A stretch of 64,000 bases of DNA from CAMDTE01 sp964504345 (GCA_964504345.1 CAZDDX010000001.1:434001-498000); one strand, 5' to 3'. Shown: positions 32,805 to 42,196, numbered from the stretch's first letter. Notes: generated by a model from the letters alone, not told the origin. Made by a program: numbers and translations.

Positions 32805-33731
32805 TTAATCCAAATGATCTTCAATCCCGTTAACGTATAAGTAGCCAGGAACTCCGTCCATTCGCTCTTTCCATACAATGGTCATCACGTAAAACTTCTT
32901 GGGATCCAAGGGAACAATCGCATTCAAAGCCGCCAACGGCTTCTTGCTGATGCGCAGTTTGATTGGCGTGTACTTGGTACCAAATACGTCACCTTCGAAA
33001 AAGTTATTGCCCAACGGATTCACAGTGTCCAAAACAATTCCAAACGGATTGGAGGTGATGGACGCCATTACCGGCAAGTGCTCGTGTACGTACGTATCAC
33101 CCGCCTTCATTCCAACGGTGTCAACGGTCCAGGTGGAGGGCGTTGCGCCGGATCCTTTGGTTACGATGGAAACACTGGAGGTTTGGTTCAAATCAACCAG
33201 GCCGTATTGTTTGGCATCTACCCCTTCGTACATCAGGTAGGACTGAACGGTGTAGGTTGTGCCACGGGCTTCTTTGAATACCTGAACTTTGGCAAACACT
33301 TCGTAGGACGTATCCGTTTCAACAACGGCTGATGCTACGCCCATTTCTGGCTCAGATGTTAATGAAGCAGCAATGGGTCCGGCGATGGACTGGCCAGCGT
33401 CGTTACCGTTGACATAGAAATTAGGTACGCCAGATGCTTCCCACATGGTATTCAGCAAGGTAGCAACGGGTGTTTCCAGCACGTCACCCGTATGCGCAGC
33501 CATGCCCAAAACTCGGCCTTTCGGATTGCGGAGGATGGCTCTGCGCAATGCTGCCGCACCGTTGGGGCAGTACTGGCACCAAGCGCCAGTGGTCTCAAAA
33601 ACCAAGACGTTTTGAGCCGGAGAAACGGTCAAAGAATCCGTGGCGTATGCGGCAGGCGTAGGTTCCGGCTTATCGGTACCGCACGAAACGGCAACCGCGG
33701 ACAACGCAATAAGGGCTATGATTTTTTTCAT
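32805..33731 (-). CDS. Omp28-related lipoprotein with thioredoxin-like CxxC
   Basis: A 308-residue lipoprotein. The signal peptide MKKIIALIALSAVAVSC has a lipobox ending at Cys17. The N-terminal part has a thioredoxin-like segment VLVFETTGAWCQYCPNGA with a CxxC pair, then VPNFYVNG, and the rest is beta-rich. This matches the Omp28 family of Bacteroidota outer-membrane lipoproteins, whose function is unknown. The ATG at 33731 is fixed by the signal peptide. A -7 box lies 35 nt upstream. Confidence 0.82.
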   Translation of the reverse strand: MKKIIALIALSAVAVSCGTDKPEPTPAAYATDSLTVSPAQNVLVFETTGAWCQYCPNGAAALRRAILRNPKGRVLGMAAHTGDVLETPVATLLNTMWEASGVPNFYVNGNDAGQSIAGPIAASLTSEPEMGVASAVVETDTSYEVFAKVQVFKEARGTTYTVQSYLMYEGVDAKQYGLVDLNQTSSVSIVTKGSGATPSTWTVDTVGMKAGDTYVHEHLPVMASITSNPFGIVLDTVNPLGNNFFEGDVFGTKYTPIKLRISKKPLAALNAIVPLDPKKFYVMTIVWKERMDGVPGYLYVNGIEDHLD

Positions 33732-33766
33732 GGATAGAGTCAATCGCTTTACACGTGTTAGCGTAC

Positions 33767-33774
33767 CAAATGTA
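33767..33774 (-). promoter_or_regulatory. -7 box of the Omp28-like gene
   Basis: Minus-strand TACATTTG, exact TAnnTTTG match, 35 nt before the ATG, in the gap after the endonuclease-fold gene. Confidence 0.6.
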
Positions 33775-33784
33775 CACAAAATCC

Positions 33785-34786
33785 TCAGATGCGCATCAGC
33801 TGAACGTGTATGGGGTAATGATCCGACGGGCCTCCACTCCACTGTTCGCCTCGCCACGTTCGCCACGGTGGCGACAAACCAGTCTTCAAATCTCGGGCAC
33901 CGCTGCCCATCCAAGGCTGAGAAAGTACCCGCACCGTTCCGCGCCACGGAAGGACAGACCACCCCCGATCCAACCAACTCCAGGCATCCCGGTAAAAGTA
34001 GGTTCCCACACCGATGCGCTCAAAAGGCACCATGGATTGGCCCTCTACGGCAACATCCAACTGCCATCCAGGCGCTTCGTTCACGTCGCCCAACCAAACC
34101 GAACATCCTGTAGCCTGCTCTACCAACGACTGCCACGCCACGGAGCGCGCATGCGCATCACCGGAACGCTGCGAGGGCAAATGCACCCACCCCACGCGTA
34201 ACGTGTCTTGGGGGGCGCGCACGTTGCGCACCAACGTAAGCACCACTGCTTCGCGCGTTCCTCGCTCGTGGAACGTGCGGGGCGAAATCCAAGTTGCATT
34301 CTCCACCCGAACGCAATCCGTCCGGTACAGCACCGCCACATCAATCCCCCGAGGATCCGGACTGTCCCGATGGACGCGCCAGAGCGAAAATTGATCCAAC
34401 GGAGGAGTCCGAAGCAAGTCGTCCAACACCCGATTGTTTTCAACTTCGCACAGGCCCACCGCAACCGCTCCCGTTTGGTGGAATAGCCAACCCAACACTT
34501 TGGCAACGCGCTGAACTTTCAAACGGTATAGTTGCGGGGTGTATTCCTTGGCGCCATCTGCGGCAAATTCTTCGTCCCGGACCAGTGAATCGTCCTGATT
34601 GTCGAACAAATTCTCCACATTGTACCAACCCAAGTTCCAGGGCGCAAGGACCGAATCCGCATTCACCCGCGGTACGGAAAGCGCTGAAGCAACCGACAGA
34701 CGAGGCACCCCGTCCTCTGCTCCACGCAAGCAGAGGCTAGCCGCAGCCAGCACCACCATCTTTCCCGATGTACGCCATTGAATCAT
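33785..34786 (-). CDS. Secreted endonuclease/exonuclease/phosphatase-fold protein
   Basis: A 333-residue protein with a hydrophobic, signal-like N-terminus (about 9-22, KMVVLAAASLCL). It has the metal-dependent DNase I-like core: WYNVENLFD near 54-62, VGLCEVENNRVLDDL, the Asp/Arg strand DPRGIDVAVLYR, LGDVNEAPG (catalytic Asp-Asn) and the terminal SDHYPIHVQL (Asp-His). Substrate could be nucleic acid or a phosphoester. Start set at the ATG at 34786, before the signal-like helix. An inverted repeat with a promoter-like box lies 40 nt upstream. Confidence 0.82.
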   Translation of the reverse strand: MIQWRTSGKMVVLAAASLCLRGAEDGVPRLSVASALSVPRVNADSVLAPWNLGWYNVENLFDNQDDSLVRDEEFAADGAKEYTPQLYRLKVQRVAKVLGWLFHQTGAVAVGLCEVENNRVLDDLLRTPPLDQFSLWRVHRDSPDPRGIDVAVLYRTDCVRVENATWISPRTFHERGTREAVVLTLVRNVRAPQDTLRVGWVHLPSQRSGDAHARSVAWQSLVEQATGCSVWLGDVNEAPGWQLDVAVEGQSMVPFERIGVGTYFYRDAWSWLDRGWSVLPWRGTVRVLSQPWMGSGARDLKTGLSPPWRTWRGEQWSGGPSDHYPIHVQLMRI

Positions 34787-34811
34787 GGGGCAAAGAAAAG
34801 GTGAACCAACA

Positions 34812-34849
34812 CCGACAGTCGGTTGCAAACGTATAAAACCGGCTGTCGG
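34812..34849 (-). promoter_or_regulatory. 13-bp inverted repeat enclosing a -7 box upstream of the endonuclease-fold gene
   Basis: CCGACAGTCGGTT (34812-34824) pairs with 34837-34849 over 13 positions with one G-T pair. The 12-nt centre and inner arm edge hold minus-strand TACGTTTG (34833-34826), an exact TAnnTTTG match. The leader would be about 40 nt. The layout suggests an operator, but an RNA hairpin is excluded only if transcription starts inside it. Confidence 0.55.
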
Positions 34850-34919
34850 AGGTTGCGTGCCCCCAGTACAACATGAAAAAGCCCTATTGATTGGGCGCCG
34901 CCCGCGGCGGGGCACCAAC

Positions 34920-34948
34920 AAAAACGCCCGGCTTCGCCGGGCGTTTTT
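34920..34948 (-). terminator. Intrinsic terminator of yidC
   Basis: AAAAACGCCCGGC, loop TTC, GCCGGGCGTTTTT: a perfect 13-bp stem, 33 nt after the yidC stop on the minus strand. A GC hairpin (GCGCGC, loop GCG, GCGCGC) lies between the stop and the terminator at 34960-34974. Confidence 0.92.
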
Positions 34949-34980
34949 GAACAGAGATCGCGCGCGCGGCGCGCATCGTT

Positions 34981-36744
34981 TTACTTATTGTTGCGGCGAA
35001 TGCGGCGGTTGCCACCGTTCTGCTGCTCCTCCATCATGTTTTGCAACTTGGCTTGGAAACCGCCTTTCTTGCCGCCCTTGGCCTTGTTGTTCTCAATCTT
35101 GGCGCGAATGGCAGATTCGTTGATGAAAAAGCGCATGCTGTACTGCTGACCAAACGTGATCATGTTGGCCACAAAGTAGTAGTAGCTCAAGCCTGCAGAA
35201 TAGCTGTTGAAGAAAAACAACAACATGAACGGCATGACGTACTGAATGATCATCATCTGTTGGCGCATCATGTCGTTCCCGGTGTTGGGCGTCATGGAGT
35301 TGTTCATCTTGGTGTACAAGAAGGTGGAGATCGCCATCAAGATGGTGAACAGAGACACGTGGTCGCCGTAGAAAGGTACCGTAAAGGGAAGCGTGAAGAT
35401 GGAGTCGTAGCTGGACAAATCATCCGCCCACAAAAACGACTCCTGACGCAACTCAATGGAGGCCGGGAAGAACCGGAACATGGCAATCAGAATGGGGAAC
35501 TGCAGCAGTTGGGGGATGCAACCGCCCAACGGATTGACGCCGGCCTTGTTGTACAGCGCCATCAAAGCCTGCTGCTTTTGCATGGCGTCGCCGTCCTTGT
35601 GTTTTTCGTTGATCTCGTCGATTTCCGGCTTCAAGACGCGCATCTTGGCCATGGATTTGTACGACGAGAAAGTCAAGGGAGACAGGGCCAACTTGATGAT
35701 CAAAGACATCAAAAGGATGATCAGGCCGTAGTTCAGGCCGTAACTGTCCAACCAGTCGAAAATGGGAACCACTACGTAGCGCGAAATCCAGCCAAAAATA
35801 CCCCAGCCAAAGGGAATGATGACGTCAAAATGGCGGTCAAAGGCCTCCAAATCGTGGTATTTATTGGGACCCAGGTACCAAGCGCCGGCGGAATTGACTC
35901 GACCCTCCTGCACCGTTTCCGTCAATCTGGAAACGAAGTTCCGGGTGTGGACGGTGTCCGTTTCCAAGGGCGTGGTGGACGCTACCTCCACCGCAGACCA
36001 GTTGCCGTCGCGCGTCAACAGGTTGCTGAAAAATTGTTGTTTGTAGCCCAACCAAGCCAACGACGTAAAGGAATCGTCGTCGTCACTGCCGTCGGACAAG
36101 CTGACGTCGTCTGCTTCCGCCGCATCCCATCCGTAAACGGTGGTGGCTTGAGCTTCTGTTTTTAAGCTCTTTTCATGGCGCAAAGACTGCTGTTCCCAGC
36201 GCCATTGCGTGGTGCCGTTGGACCATCCCGTGCCTTCCGCACGCCACTTTAGGGCATAACCGGACTTGGGAAGAACATAAGTCAAGCGCAGCGTTTTACC
36301 GTCCTTGGATCCGGACATAACCACGGAGCTGTCGGTTTGGCTTTCTACAGAAAAAGGCCACGTCCGGGTTTCTACCTGCTTGCCATCCGCCAAATACAAG
36401 GCGTGGTTGTCGTCCAACAACAGCAGGGGATTCTTCTGCCAATTCTTGTAGGTACGAAGTTCAGCACGCTTCAACTGAGCACCTGCCGTGGTCCACGTCA
36501 AGGTGACGTGTTCGTTTTGCAAGGAAACCTCAGCGGGTACAAATGCGGTATCCGAAGGCACAACTGCTGTTGCGGCGGGGGTTGTCGGTTGCTCCGCAGG
36601 CGCGGCGGCATCAACAACGGCGGTTTCATTGGGGGCTGGGTCCAAGGATTGGGTCCAGAAGCTGGCACCCACCAGAATGGCTCCAATCAGCAAAAAACCA
36701 ATAAGTTGATTGCGGTCCGTGCCGCCGCGATTTTCTAGAAGCAT
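34981..36744 (-). CDS. yidC: Membrane protein insertase YidC
   Basis: Inserts and folds inner-membrane proteins, alone or with Sec. The 587-residue protein has an N-terminal anchor (about 14-31), a large periplasmic beta domain (about 70-350) and the conserved five-helix core (about 355-560; PLTFSSYKSMAKMRVLKPEI and NPLGGCIPQLLQFPILIAMF). A basic C-terminal tail (RRIRRNNK) is typical for ribosome contact. It begins 3 nt after pyrG, in the pyrG-yidC operon common in Bacteroidota. Confidence 0.96.
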   Translation of the reverse strand: MLLENRGGTDRNQLIGFLLIGAILVGASFWTQSLDPAPNETAVVDAAAPAEQPTTPAATAVVPSDTAFVPAEVSLQNEHVTLTWTTAGAQLKRAELRTYKNWQKNPLLLLDDNHALYLADGKQVETRTWPFSVESQTDSSVVMSGSKDGKTLRLTYVLPKSGYALKWRAEGTGWSNGTTQWRWEQQSLRHEKSLKTEAQATTVYGWDAAEADDVSLSDGSDDDDSFTSLAWLGYKQQFFSNLLTRDGNWSAVEVASTTPLETDTVHTRNFVSRLTETVQEGRVNSAGAWYLGPNKYHDLEAFDRHFDVIIPFGWGIFGWISRYVVVPIFDWLDSYGLNYGLIILLMSLIIKLALSPLTFSSYKSMAKMRVLKPEIDEINEKHKDGDAMQKQQALMALYNKAGVNPLGGCIPQLLQFPILIAMFRFFPASIELRQESFLWADDLSSYDSIFTLPFTVPFYGDHVSLFTILMAISTFLYTKMNNSMTPNTGNDMMRQQMMIIQYVMPFMLLFFFNSYSAGLSYYYFVANMITFGQQYSMRFFINESAIRAKIENNKAKGGKKGGFQAKLQNMMEEQQNGGNRRIRRNNK

Positions 36745-36747
36745 GAA

Positions 36748-38367
36748 TCAGTGCGATTGTGCGTGGCGCAAGCCCGCTTGAACAAAGGAAACAAAAAGCG
36801 GGTGCGGATGAGCAACGGTGCTCTTGTACTCCGGATGGTACTGCACCCCAACAAACCAGGGGTGCGCAGGAATTTCTACCACCTCCACCAAACCTGTCTC
36901 CGGATTGATGCCGCTGGGAACCATGCCTGCGTTGCGCAAATCGTCCAAGTAGGCGTTGTTGAACTCAAAACGGTGACGGTGGCGCTCGGAAATAACGGAC
37001 GCACCTCCGTAGACATCGGAAGCCAAAGTTCCCGGTTGAAGTGCGCAATCGCAGGCCCCCAAACGCATGGTGCCGCCTTTGTGGGTCACGGATTTTTGCT
37101 CTTCCATCAGGTCAATGACGGCGTCTGGTGTGTGGGGATTAACCTCGCGGCTGTTGGCCTCTTTCTTGCCCAAAACGTTGCGGGCGTATTCAATAACGCT
37201 GGCCTGCATGCCAAAGCAAATGCCCAAGAACGGAATGTTTTGGGTACGAGCGAGTCGAACCGCTTCAATCTTGCCTTCAAATCCACGTTCGCCAAAACCG
37301 GGAGCCACCAAAACACCGTTCAGGCCGCTCAGTTGCTCGGAAATCGTGGAGGGGTCCAAATGTTCTGAGTGAATCCATTCCACTTGCACCTGGGTGTTGT
37401 TCGCAACACCGGCGTGAATGAGGGCCTCAGCGATGGATTTGTAAGCATCCTTAAGTTCCACGTACTTCCCAATCAAGCCAATGCGCACCGTTTGCGTCGG
37501 ATGCAGCAGGCGCTCCACGAAGGAACGCCAAGCGCTCATGTCAGCGGGCTGCTCGCTGGTGAGACCCAATTTTTGCATGACCACGCCGTCCATGTTTTGC
37601 TTCTGCAGCAAAAGCGGTACTTCGTAGATGGTGCGGGCGTCCAAAGACTCAATGACCGCATCGCGGGTGACGTTGGTGAACAAGGCCAGCTTGGCCTTCA
37701 TGTCGTCGGTAAGGGGATGTTCCGCGCGGCAAACTAGGATGTCTGGCTGAACGCCAGACTCTTGCAGCATTTTTACGCTGTGCTGAGTGGGCTTGGTTTT
37801 CAACTCACCGGTTGCCTTCAAATAGGGAACCAAGGTGAGGTGGATGGAAAGGCAATTTCGGCCCAGTTCCCAACGCAATTGACGGACGGTCTCGATGTAC
37901 GGAAGAGCTTCGATGTCCCCCACCGTTCCGCCGATCTCGGTAATGACCACGTCGTACTTGCCGGTATCGCCCAGCAAGCGAATGCGACGCTTGATTTCAT
38001 CGGTGATGTGGGGAATGACCTGAACCGTTTTGCCCAAGTAATCGCCGCGGCGTTCCTTTTCAATGACGCTTTGGTAGATGCGTCCGGTAGTTACGTTGTT
38101 GGCCTGGGAGGTGGGACGGTCCAAAAAGCGCTCGTAGTGACCCAAATCCAAATCAGTCTCAGCGCCGTCGTCCGTCACAAAACACTCTCCGTGCTCGTAA
38201 GGATTGAGAGTACCCGGATCAATATTGATGTACGGGTCCAGCTTTTGAATGGTTACGGAAAATCCACGGGACTGCAAAAGAGCTGCCAAAGAGGAAGAAA
38301 CGATTCCCTTGCCGAGGGAAGAGGTCACGCCGCCGGTGACGAAAATGTACTTAGTAGAATCGGCCAT
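36748..38367 (-). CDS. pyrG: CTP synthase
   Basis: Converts UTP to CTP with glutamine and ATP. The 539-residue protein has the synthetase domain (MADSTKYIFVTGG, GGVTSSLGKGI, IGGTVGDIE) and a C-terminal class I amidotransferase domain with the nucleophile Cys in LGICFGMQ and the His-Glu pair near GVQYHPEYKS. I chose the ATG at 38367 over an upstream in-frame start by homology; a -7 box ends 6 nt before it. Confidence 0.97.
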   Translation of the reverse strand: MADSTKYIFVTGGVTSSLGKGIVSSSLAALLQSRGFSVTIQKLDPYINIDPGTLNPYEHGECFVTDDGAETDLDLGHYERFLDRPTSQANNVTTGRIYQSVIEKERRGDYLGKTVQVIPHITDEIKRRIRLLGDTGKYDVVITEIGGTVGDIEALPYIETVRQLRWELGRNCLSIHLTLVPYLKATGELKTKPTQHSVKMLQESGVQPDILVCRAEHPLTDDMKAKLALFTNVTRDAVIESLDARTIYEVPLLLQKQNMDGVVMQKLGLTSEQPADMSAWRSFVERLLHPTQTVRIGLIGKYVELKDAYKSIAEALIHAGVANNTQVQVEWIHSEHLDPSTISEQLSGLNGVLVAPGFGERGFEGKIEAVRLARTQNIPFLGICFGMQASVIEYARNVLGKKEANSREVNPHTPDAVIDLMEEQKSVTHKGGTMRLGACDCALQPGTLASDVYGGASVISERHRHRFEFNNAYLDDLRNAGMVPSGINPETGLVEVVEIPAHPWFVGVQYHPEYKSTVAHPHPLFVSFVQAGLRHAQSH

Positions 38368-38373
38368 CGGCTG

Positions 38374-38381
38374 CAAAAATA
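38374..38381 (-). promoter_or_regulatory. -7 box of pyrG-yidC, adjacent to the start codon
   Basis: Minus-strand TATTTTTG fits TAnnTTTG, 6 nt before the pyrG ATG, in the 19-nt gap after the TonB-dependent receptor gene. Predicts a leaderless mRNA. Confidence 0.62.
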
Positions 38382-38386
38382 CGACT

Positions 38387-40744
38387 TTAAAATGCGTAAC
38401 TCAGCATGAGCGTGGGCATAATTGGCAACTGATTGACGCGCTTGCGCTTGACGGCATCGTAGTAAAAAATATTGCCCCGGTTGTACACGTTAGTGGCCGC
38501 TAAGGCCGCCTCAAAACGATTGTGCTTTCCGGATTTCCAAACCCGCTTCAACGTTGCGTCCAAACGGTGGTAGATGGGGAGTCTGGCGCTGTTCAAATCG
38601 CCGTACAGAATGCCCAACTGGCCGTTTTCGCGGGCGTAGTCGTAGCTTAAATCCGCCCCGCCAACGGGCGTTACGAAGGGTTGGTTTTGGAAATAACCGC
38701 GGATGGGCGTGAAGGGAAAACCGGTGCCCAGGTTCCAGCGCAGGTTGAATTCCCAGGGCATTTCCTTGCCCTCGCCCCACTTATAAGCCACCACAGCGTT
38801 GGCGTTGTGCCGACGGTCAAAATGTGGCGCGTACCATTGGGTGCCGTCGAATCGTCGAACACGTCCCAACGAGTAGGTGCCCCAGAAATACCAATGCGGA
38901 TCTTCGTACTTCACCAAGAAATCAAGCCCCAATGCGTTTCCGCGTTCCACCATGAAGTCTTTGCGAAGTATTTCCGGTTTGTCGCTGTAGGCGTCGGAAT
39001 CGTCGTAAAGTTTGAAGCGGTTGATGTTGGTGATCAAGTGGAAGGCCTTCAGGTAACCTTCCACCTCCAACGTCCAACGCGGGGTCAGGTTCCACTCCGT
39101 ACCCAAAACGGCGTGGGTTGCGGTTTGCAGTTTGGAAGTTACGGGAGCACCGTCGAACGTACTGGGTACGTCTCCACTTCCGCTCAAGAAACCGTAGAAC
39201 AAATTCACTACGTCGCGGTCCGAGTTGGCCGCCACCAAATTCTGGGAATACATTCCACCGGAGGCCTTGATGCGCAGGTATTCGGTGGCGTTGTACTTCA
39301 AGCCCAAACGCGGCTCCGGACGCACAATACCCAAAGCTCCGTAGTTGTGGACCCGAAAACCGGGCTCTACCAACCAGCGGCCGGTTTGGTAGCGGTATTG
39401 GAGGTATCCGGCCACTTCCGTGGTGTTGTCGTTCTGCTGCAATACGCGCCCAACCCCATTGGTAAAACGGTACTTCGTGTTGTACCCGATCATTTCCAAC
39501 CCGTAGGTGAGCTGGTCGTACTTGCGCATAAAGTAGGTAAAGTCCAAACCACCATTGAAACCATCGATGGAGGATTCGCGTGGGCGTCCGGCGATTTCCG
39601 TGCTGGAAATGGAGTAGTCCGACTGCGCGAAGTGCGCTTTGATGATGGTGGAACTGGACGGCGGTACAATGGTCATGTCTGCGCCGTAGCCAGTGGCCAC
39701 CCAGCCAATGGCCTTGTCCACCGCCAATTGGGTGCCGTCCTCAAACCGGAAGCCGAATACGTTGGCGTTGGAGCCGTTGCGGCCTTGAAAACCGTATTTG
39801 CCGTACACGTCGGTAAACGCAAATGGAAGTCCCCCGAATTCGGTTTTTACGTAGGGGTAAAATAGGCCCGCCGTCTGATCCAAATACGACTTTTTGGCCG
39901 TGAGCAGCAATGAACTGGGGGCGATGCCGTCTACCTTCTTGCCAATGGGAACCTCCACCAATGCCCGACTCATGTAGGTACTGGAGCTGACTTTTCCCGC
40001 CACGCGCTGGCGGTTTCCCAAACGGGTTTTGATGTCCATCACGGACGAATTACGACCGCCATACTGGGCATTGAAACCGGCCGTATAAATGTCTGCAGAC
40101 TTCAGGATGTCCGTTTCAAAGACCGAGAAAAAACCGATGCTGTGGAAGGGATTGTACAAAATCATTCCGTCCAGCTTGACCAAATTCTGGATGGGGGCGC
40201 CACCGCGGATGTACAGTTGGCCGCCTTGGTCTCCCGTGGAAACTACCCCCGGAAGTACCTGAACCGCACGCACCAAATCCGGCTCGCCTCCGATGGAAAA
40301 GGTTTGTATGTTCTTTGCCGACAAATTAATTTGAGCGGTCATGACCTTGCCCTGGGCCTCTTGACGTTTAGCGGTGACACTGGCGTCTTTCAATACGGTG
40401 GACTCCTCCTCTAAGTAGAAGGTTTCCGACGGAACCTTACCGGCGCGCAAAACAACTTTTCGGGCGGCTTTTTGGTAACCAAACAACTGAACCTCCACCG
40501 TGTAGTCGCCAAAAGGCAACTGATTGACCTGGAAATATCCCTCTTTATTGGTGGACACCAAGCCTCCCTTGGGAAGCACTTTGACGGAGACGCCTTCCAA
40601 CGGCAATTGGGTGGATTTCTCAAACACGTAACCGCGCACCACCCCCGTGGTTTGAGCGGCCAAAGGCACCGATGTTAACAGGGCCCAAAAACCAAAAGCT
40701 AAAGCTACCATCCGGCTGGCCGGAACGCGTATATACAATTTCAT
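38387..40744 (-). CDS. TonB-dependent receptor with carboxypeptidase-like N-terminal domain
   Basis: Outer-membrane receptor of 785 residues for TonB-driven uptake. A signal peptide (about 1-31) is followed by a carboxypeptidase-D-regulatory-like fold (about 35-115, VRGYVFEKSTQLPLEGVSV), a plug domain (about 130-250; VRAVQVLPGV ... QLYIRGGAP) and a barrel that ends MLSYAF. It is not SusC-like in length and has no SusD partner here. The ATG overlaps the holA stop by 4 nt, an odd pairing with a replication gene. The ligand is unknown. Confidence 0.9.
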   Translation of the reverse strand: MKLYIRVPASRMVALAFGFWALLTSVPLAAQTTGVVRGYVFEKSTQLPLEGVSVKVLPKGGLVSTNKEGYFQVNQLPFGDYTVEVQLFGYQKAARKVVLRAGKVPSETFYLEEESTVLKDASVTAKRQEAQGKVMTAQINLSAKNIQTFSIGGEPDLVRAVQVLPGVVSTGDQGGQLYIRGGAPIQNLVKLDGMILYNPFHSIGFFSVFETDILKSADIYTAGFNAQYGGRNSSVMDIKTRLGNRQRVAGKVSSSTYMSRALVEVPIGKKVDGIAPSSLLLTAKKSYLDQTAGLFYPYVKTEFGGLPFAFTDVYGKYGFQGRNGSNANVFGFRFEDGTQLAVDKAIGWVATGYGADMTIVPPSSSTIIKAHFAQSDYSISSTEIAGRPRESSIDGFNGGLDFTYFMRKYDQLTYGLEMIGYNTKYRFTNGVGRVLQQNDNTTEVAGYLQYRYQTGRWLVEPGFRVHNYGALGIVRPEPRLGLKYNATEYLRIKASGGMYSQNLVAANSDRDVVNLFYGFLSGSGDVPSTFDGAPVTSKLQTATHAVLGTEWNLTPRWTLEVEGYLKAFHLITNINRFKLYDDSDAYSDKPEILRKDFMVERGNALGLDFLVKYEDPHWYFWGTYSLGRVRRFDGTQWYAPHFDRRHNANAVVAYKWGEGKEMPWEFNLRWNLGTGFPFTPIRGYFQNQPFVTPVGGADLSYDYARENGQLGILYGDLNSARLPIYHRLDATLKRVWKSGKHNRFEAALAATNVYNRGNIFYYDAVKRKRVNQLPIMPTLMLSYAF

Positions 40745-41751
40745 ACCAGTATTTTAAACAACAACTCTCGCAGCAATTCGTCGGTGGTGGCACCTCCCGT
40801 TCGCACGCCCTTGAAGGCCAAATCGGCTTCGCGAAGGTAACGCACAATCCGCACGAGTTTGGCTTGGGGATACTTGGCGCATATGGCTTCGTAATCCTTC
40901 AAAGCGTATGGGTTTTTCTGCCCCATGGCCGCACCTGCTGCGGCGCTGCCCAGATGCCTTAAACTGCCGTAAACAAGTGCTTTTCCAAAGGTTGCGTACA
41001 AAAAACCCAAGGTCATGGGCAATGGGGTGCTCTTGGTCTGTTTGGACAAACCGTCCGCGATTCGGTACGCGCGGTTGGGGTCTTTGTTGACCAAAGCACG
41101 GATCAATTCCAAATTGTTGAACTCGCGGGAAATTCCCACGTGTTTCTCCACCTCCACCGGCGTAACCATCCCACCTTCACCCAACGCCACCGCAAGCTTG
41201 TCCAACTCGTGGGCCAGTCGGGTTAAATCCGTGCCTACGGATTCGTAGAGCAAGGAAATGGCCGTATCCTCGATTTTCAAAACGCGTCGGGTAGACTCCG
41301 AGCGGATCCAAGCCTTCGCTTGGCCTTCGTTTAACGGAATCGCTTCAATGTAGGCGTGGTGGTTAGCCAGCAAACTTTTGTACCCCTCCCGGCGCTTGTC
41401 TGGGGTCTTGCCCATGAACGCCAAAAAGAGCACCGTAGTGGGATTGGGGTTCTTGAAATAGGACGACAGCGCTTCAAAGTCCCGCAGGTTTTGCGCTTCA
41501 CGCACCACCACCAAAACGCGATCCGCCATGAGGGGGAACCGTCGGGCCTCAGACACTACATCCGCGGCGGAAACGTCCCGACCGTACAAAATACTGGCGT
41601 TAAACGCTTTTTCGTCCTCCGTCAACGCCGTAGCCTCCAACCGATCGCACAAGGCGTCGATGAAGTACGTTTCGGCACCGGCCGCAACCACCACCGGAGG
41701 AAACTCCCGACGGGAAAAACCCTCCAATAAAGATGCGTACGTGTGTGCCAC
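40741..41751 (-). CDS. holA: DNA polymerase III subunit delta
   Basis: Clamp-loader subunit that opens the beta clamp. The 336-residue protein has the family start YASLLEGFSRREFPPVVVAAGAE, the AAA-like region LMADRVLVVVREAQNLRDFEAL, and the helical C-terminal domain. The GTG at 41751 is chosen because an exact -7 box lies 6 nt before it and homology begins there; a longer frame would run into rlmH. It ends in a 4-nt overlap with the TonB-dependent receptor. Confidence 0.9.
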   Translation of the reverse strand: MAHTYASLLEGFSRREFPPVVVAAGAETYFIDALCDRLEATALTEDEKAFNASILYGRDVSAADVVSEARRFPLMADRVLVVVREAQNLRDFEALSSYFKNPNPTTVLFLAFMGKTPDKRREGYKSLLANHHAYIEAIPLNEGQAKAWIRSESTRRVLKIEDTAISLLYESVGTDLTRLAHELDKLAVALGEGGMVTPVEVEKHVGISREFNNLELIRALVNKDPNRAYRIADGLSKQTKSTPLPMTLGFLYATFGKALVYGSLRHLGSAAAGAAMGQKNPYALKDYEAICAKYPQAKLVRIVRYLREADLAFKGVRTGGATTDELLRELLFKILV

Positions 41752-41757
41752 AGGCGC

Positions 41758-41765
41758 CAAAGATA
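41758..41765 (-). promoter_or_regulatory. -7 box of holA, adjacent to a GTG start
   Basis: Minus-strand TATCTTTG, exact match, 6 nt before the GTG at 41751 and between the rlmH stop and holA. Predicts a leaderless mRNA starting at or near GTG. Confidence 0.65.
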
Positions 41766-41770
41766 GGGGT

Positions 41771-42196
41771 TTACGCGTGGTGGTAGGGTTCGTTTCGCAG
41801 AATGGTGTGCGCACGGTACAGCTGCTCCACAAAGACCAAACGCACCATGTCGTGGGTGAGGGTCATGGGGCCCAGAGCCAATTGAAACGACGATTTGGCC
41901 CGAAAATCTTCCGGAAAACCGTAGGCATCGCCCACCGCGAAAACCAAGCGCTTGGGGCCGCTGTTCATCCACTTTTGCATCTGCTGTGCAAAACCGGTGG
42001 AGGGCAACAGTACCCCGTGTTCGTCCAGCAAAACGAGATAATCGCCTGGTTTTAAGGCGCTGGTGAGACGGTCCGCCGAGGAAACCACCGCATGGCTGAA
42101 TTCCGTGTAGCGCTGCAACCGTTTGGCGTACAGCAAAATCCCCTCTTTGAGGTATCCTTCCTGGGTGGCTCCAACGGTGAGTAATACGGTTTGCAC
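41771..42196 (-). CDS. rlmH: 23S rRNA (pseudouridine1915-N3)-methyltransferase
   Basis: SPOUT-fold enzyme that methylates pseudouridine 1915 in helix 69 of 23S rRNA. Visible are GYLKEGILLYAKRLQRYTEF, LLDEHG, the SAM knot AVGDAYGF and the C-terminal VRLVFVEQLYRAHTILRNEPYHH. At 141 residues it is about 15 shorter than usual; the missing part is in the loop between SSADRL and SALKPGDYLVLL. GTG at 42196 is the start that fits homology; no ATG is suitable. The promoter is shared with nadC. Confidence 0.93.
   Translation of the reverse strand: MQTVLLTVGATQEGYLKEGILLYAKRLQRYTEFSHAVVSSADRLTSALKPGDYLVLLDEHGVLLPSTGFAQQMQKWMNSGPKRLVFAVGDAYGFPEDFRAKSSFQLALGPMTLTHDMVRLVFVEQLYRAHTILRNEPYHHA

Noticed and set aside
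35041..36165. A 374-codon open frame antisense to yidC
   Set aside because: Covered by yidC, no family features, His/Gln/Val-rich shadow composition.
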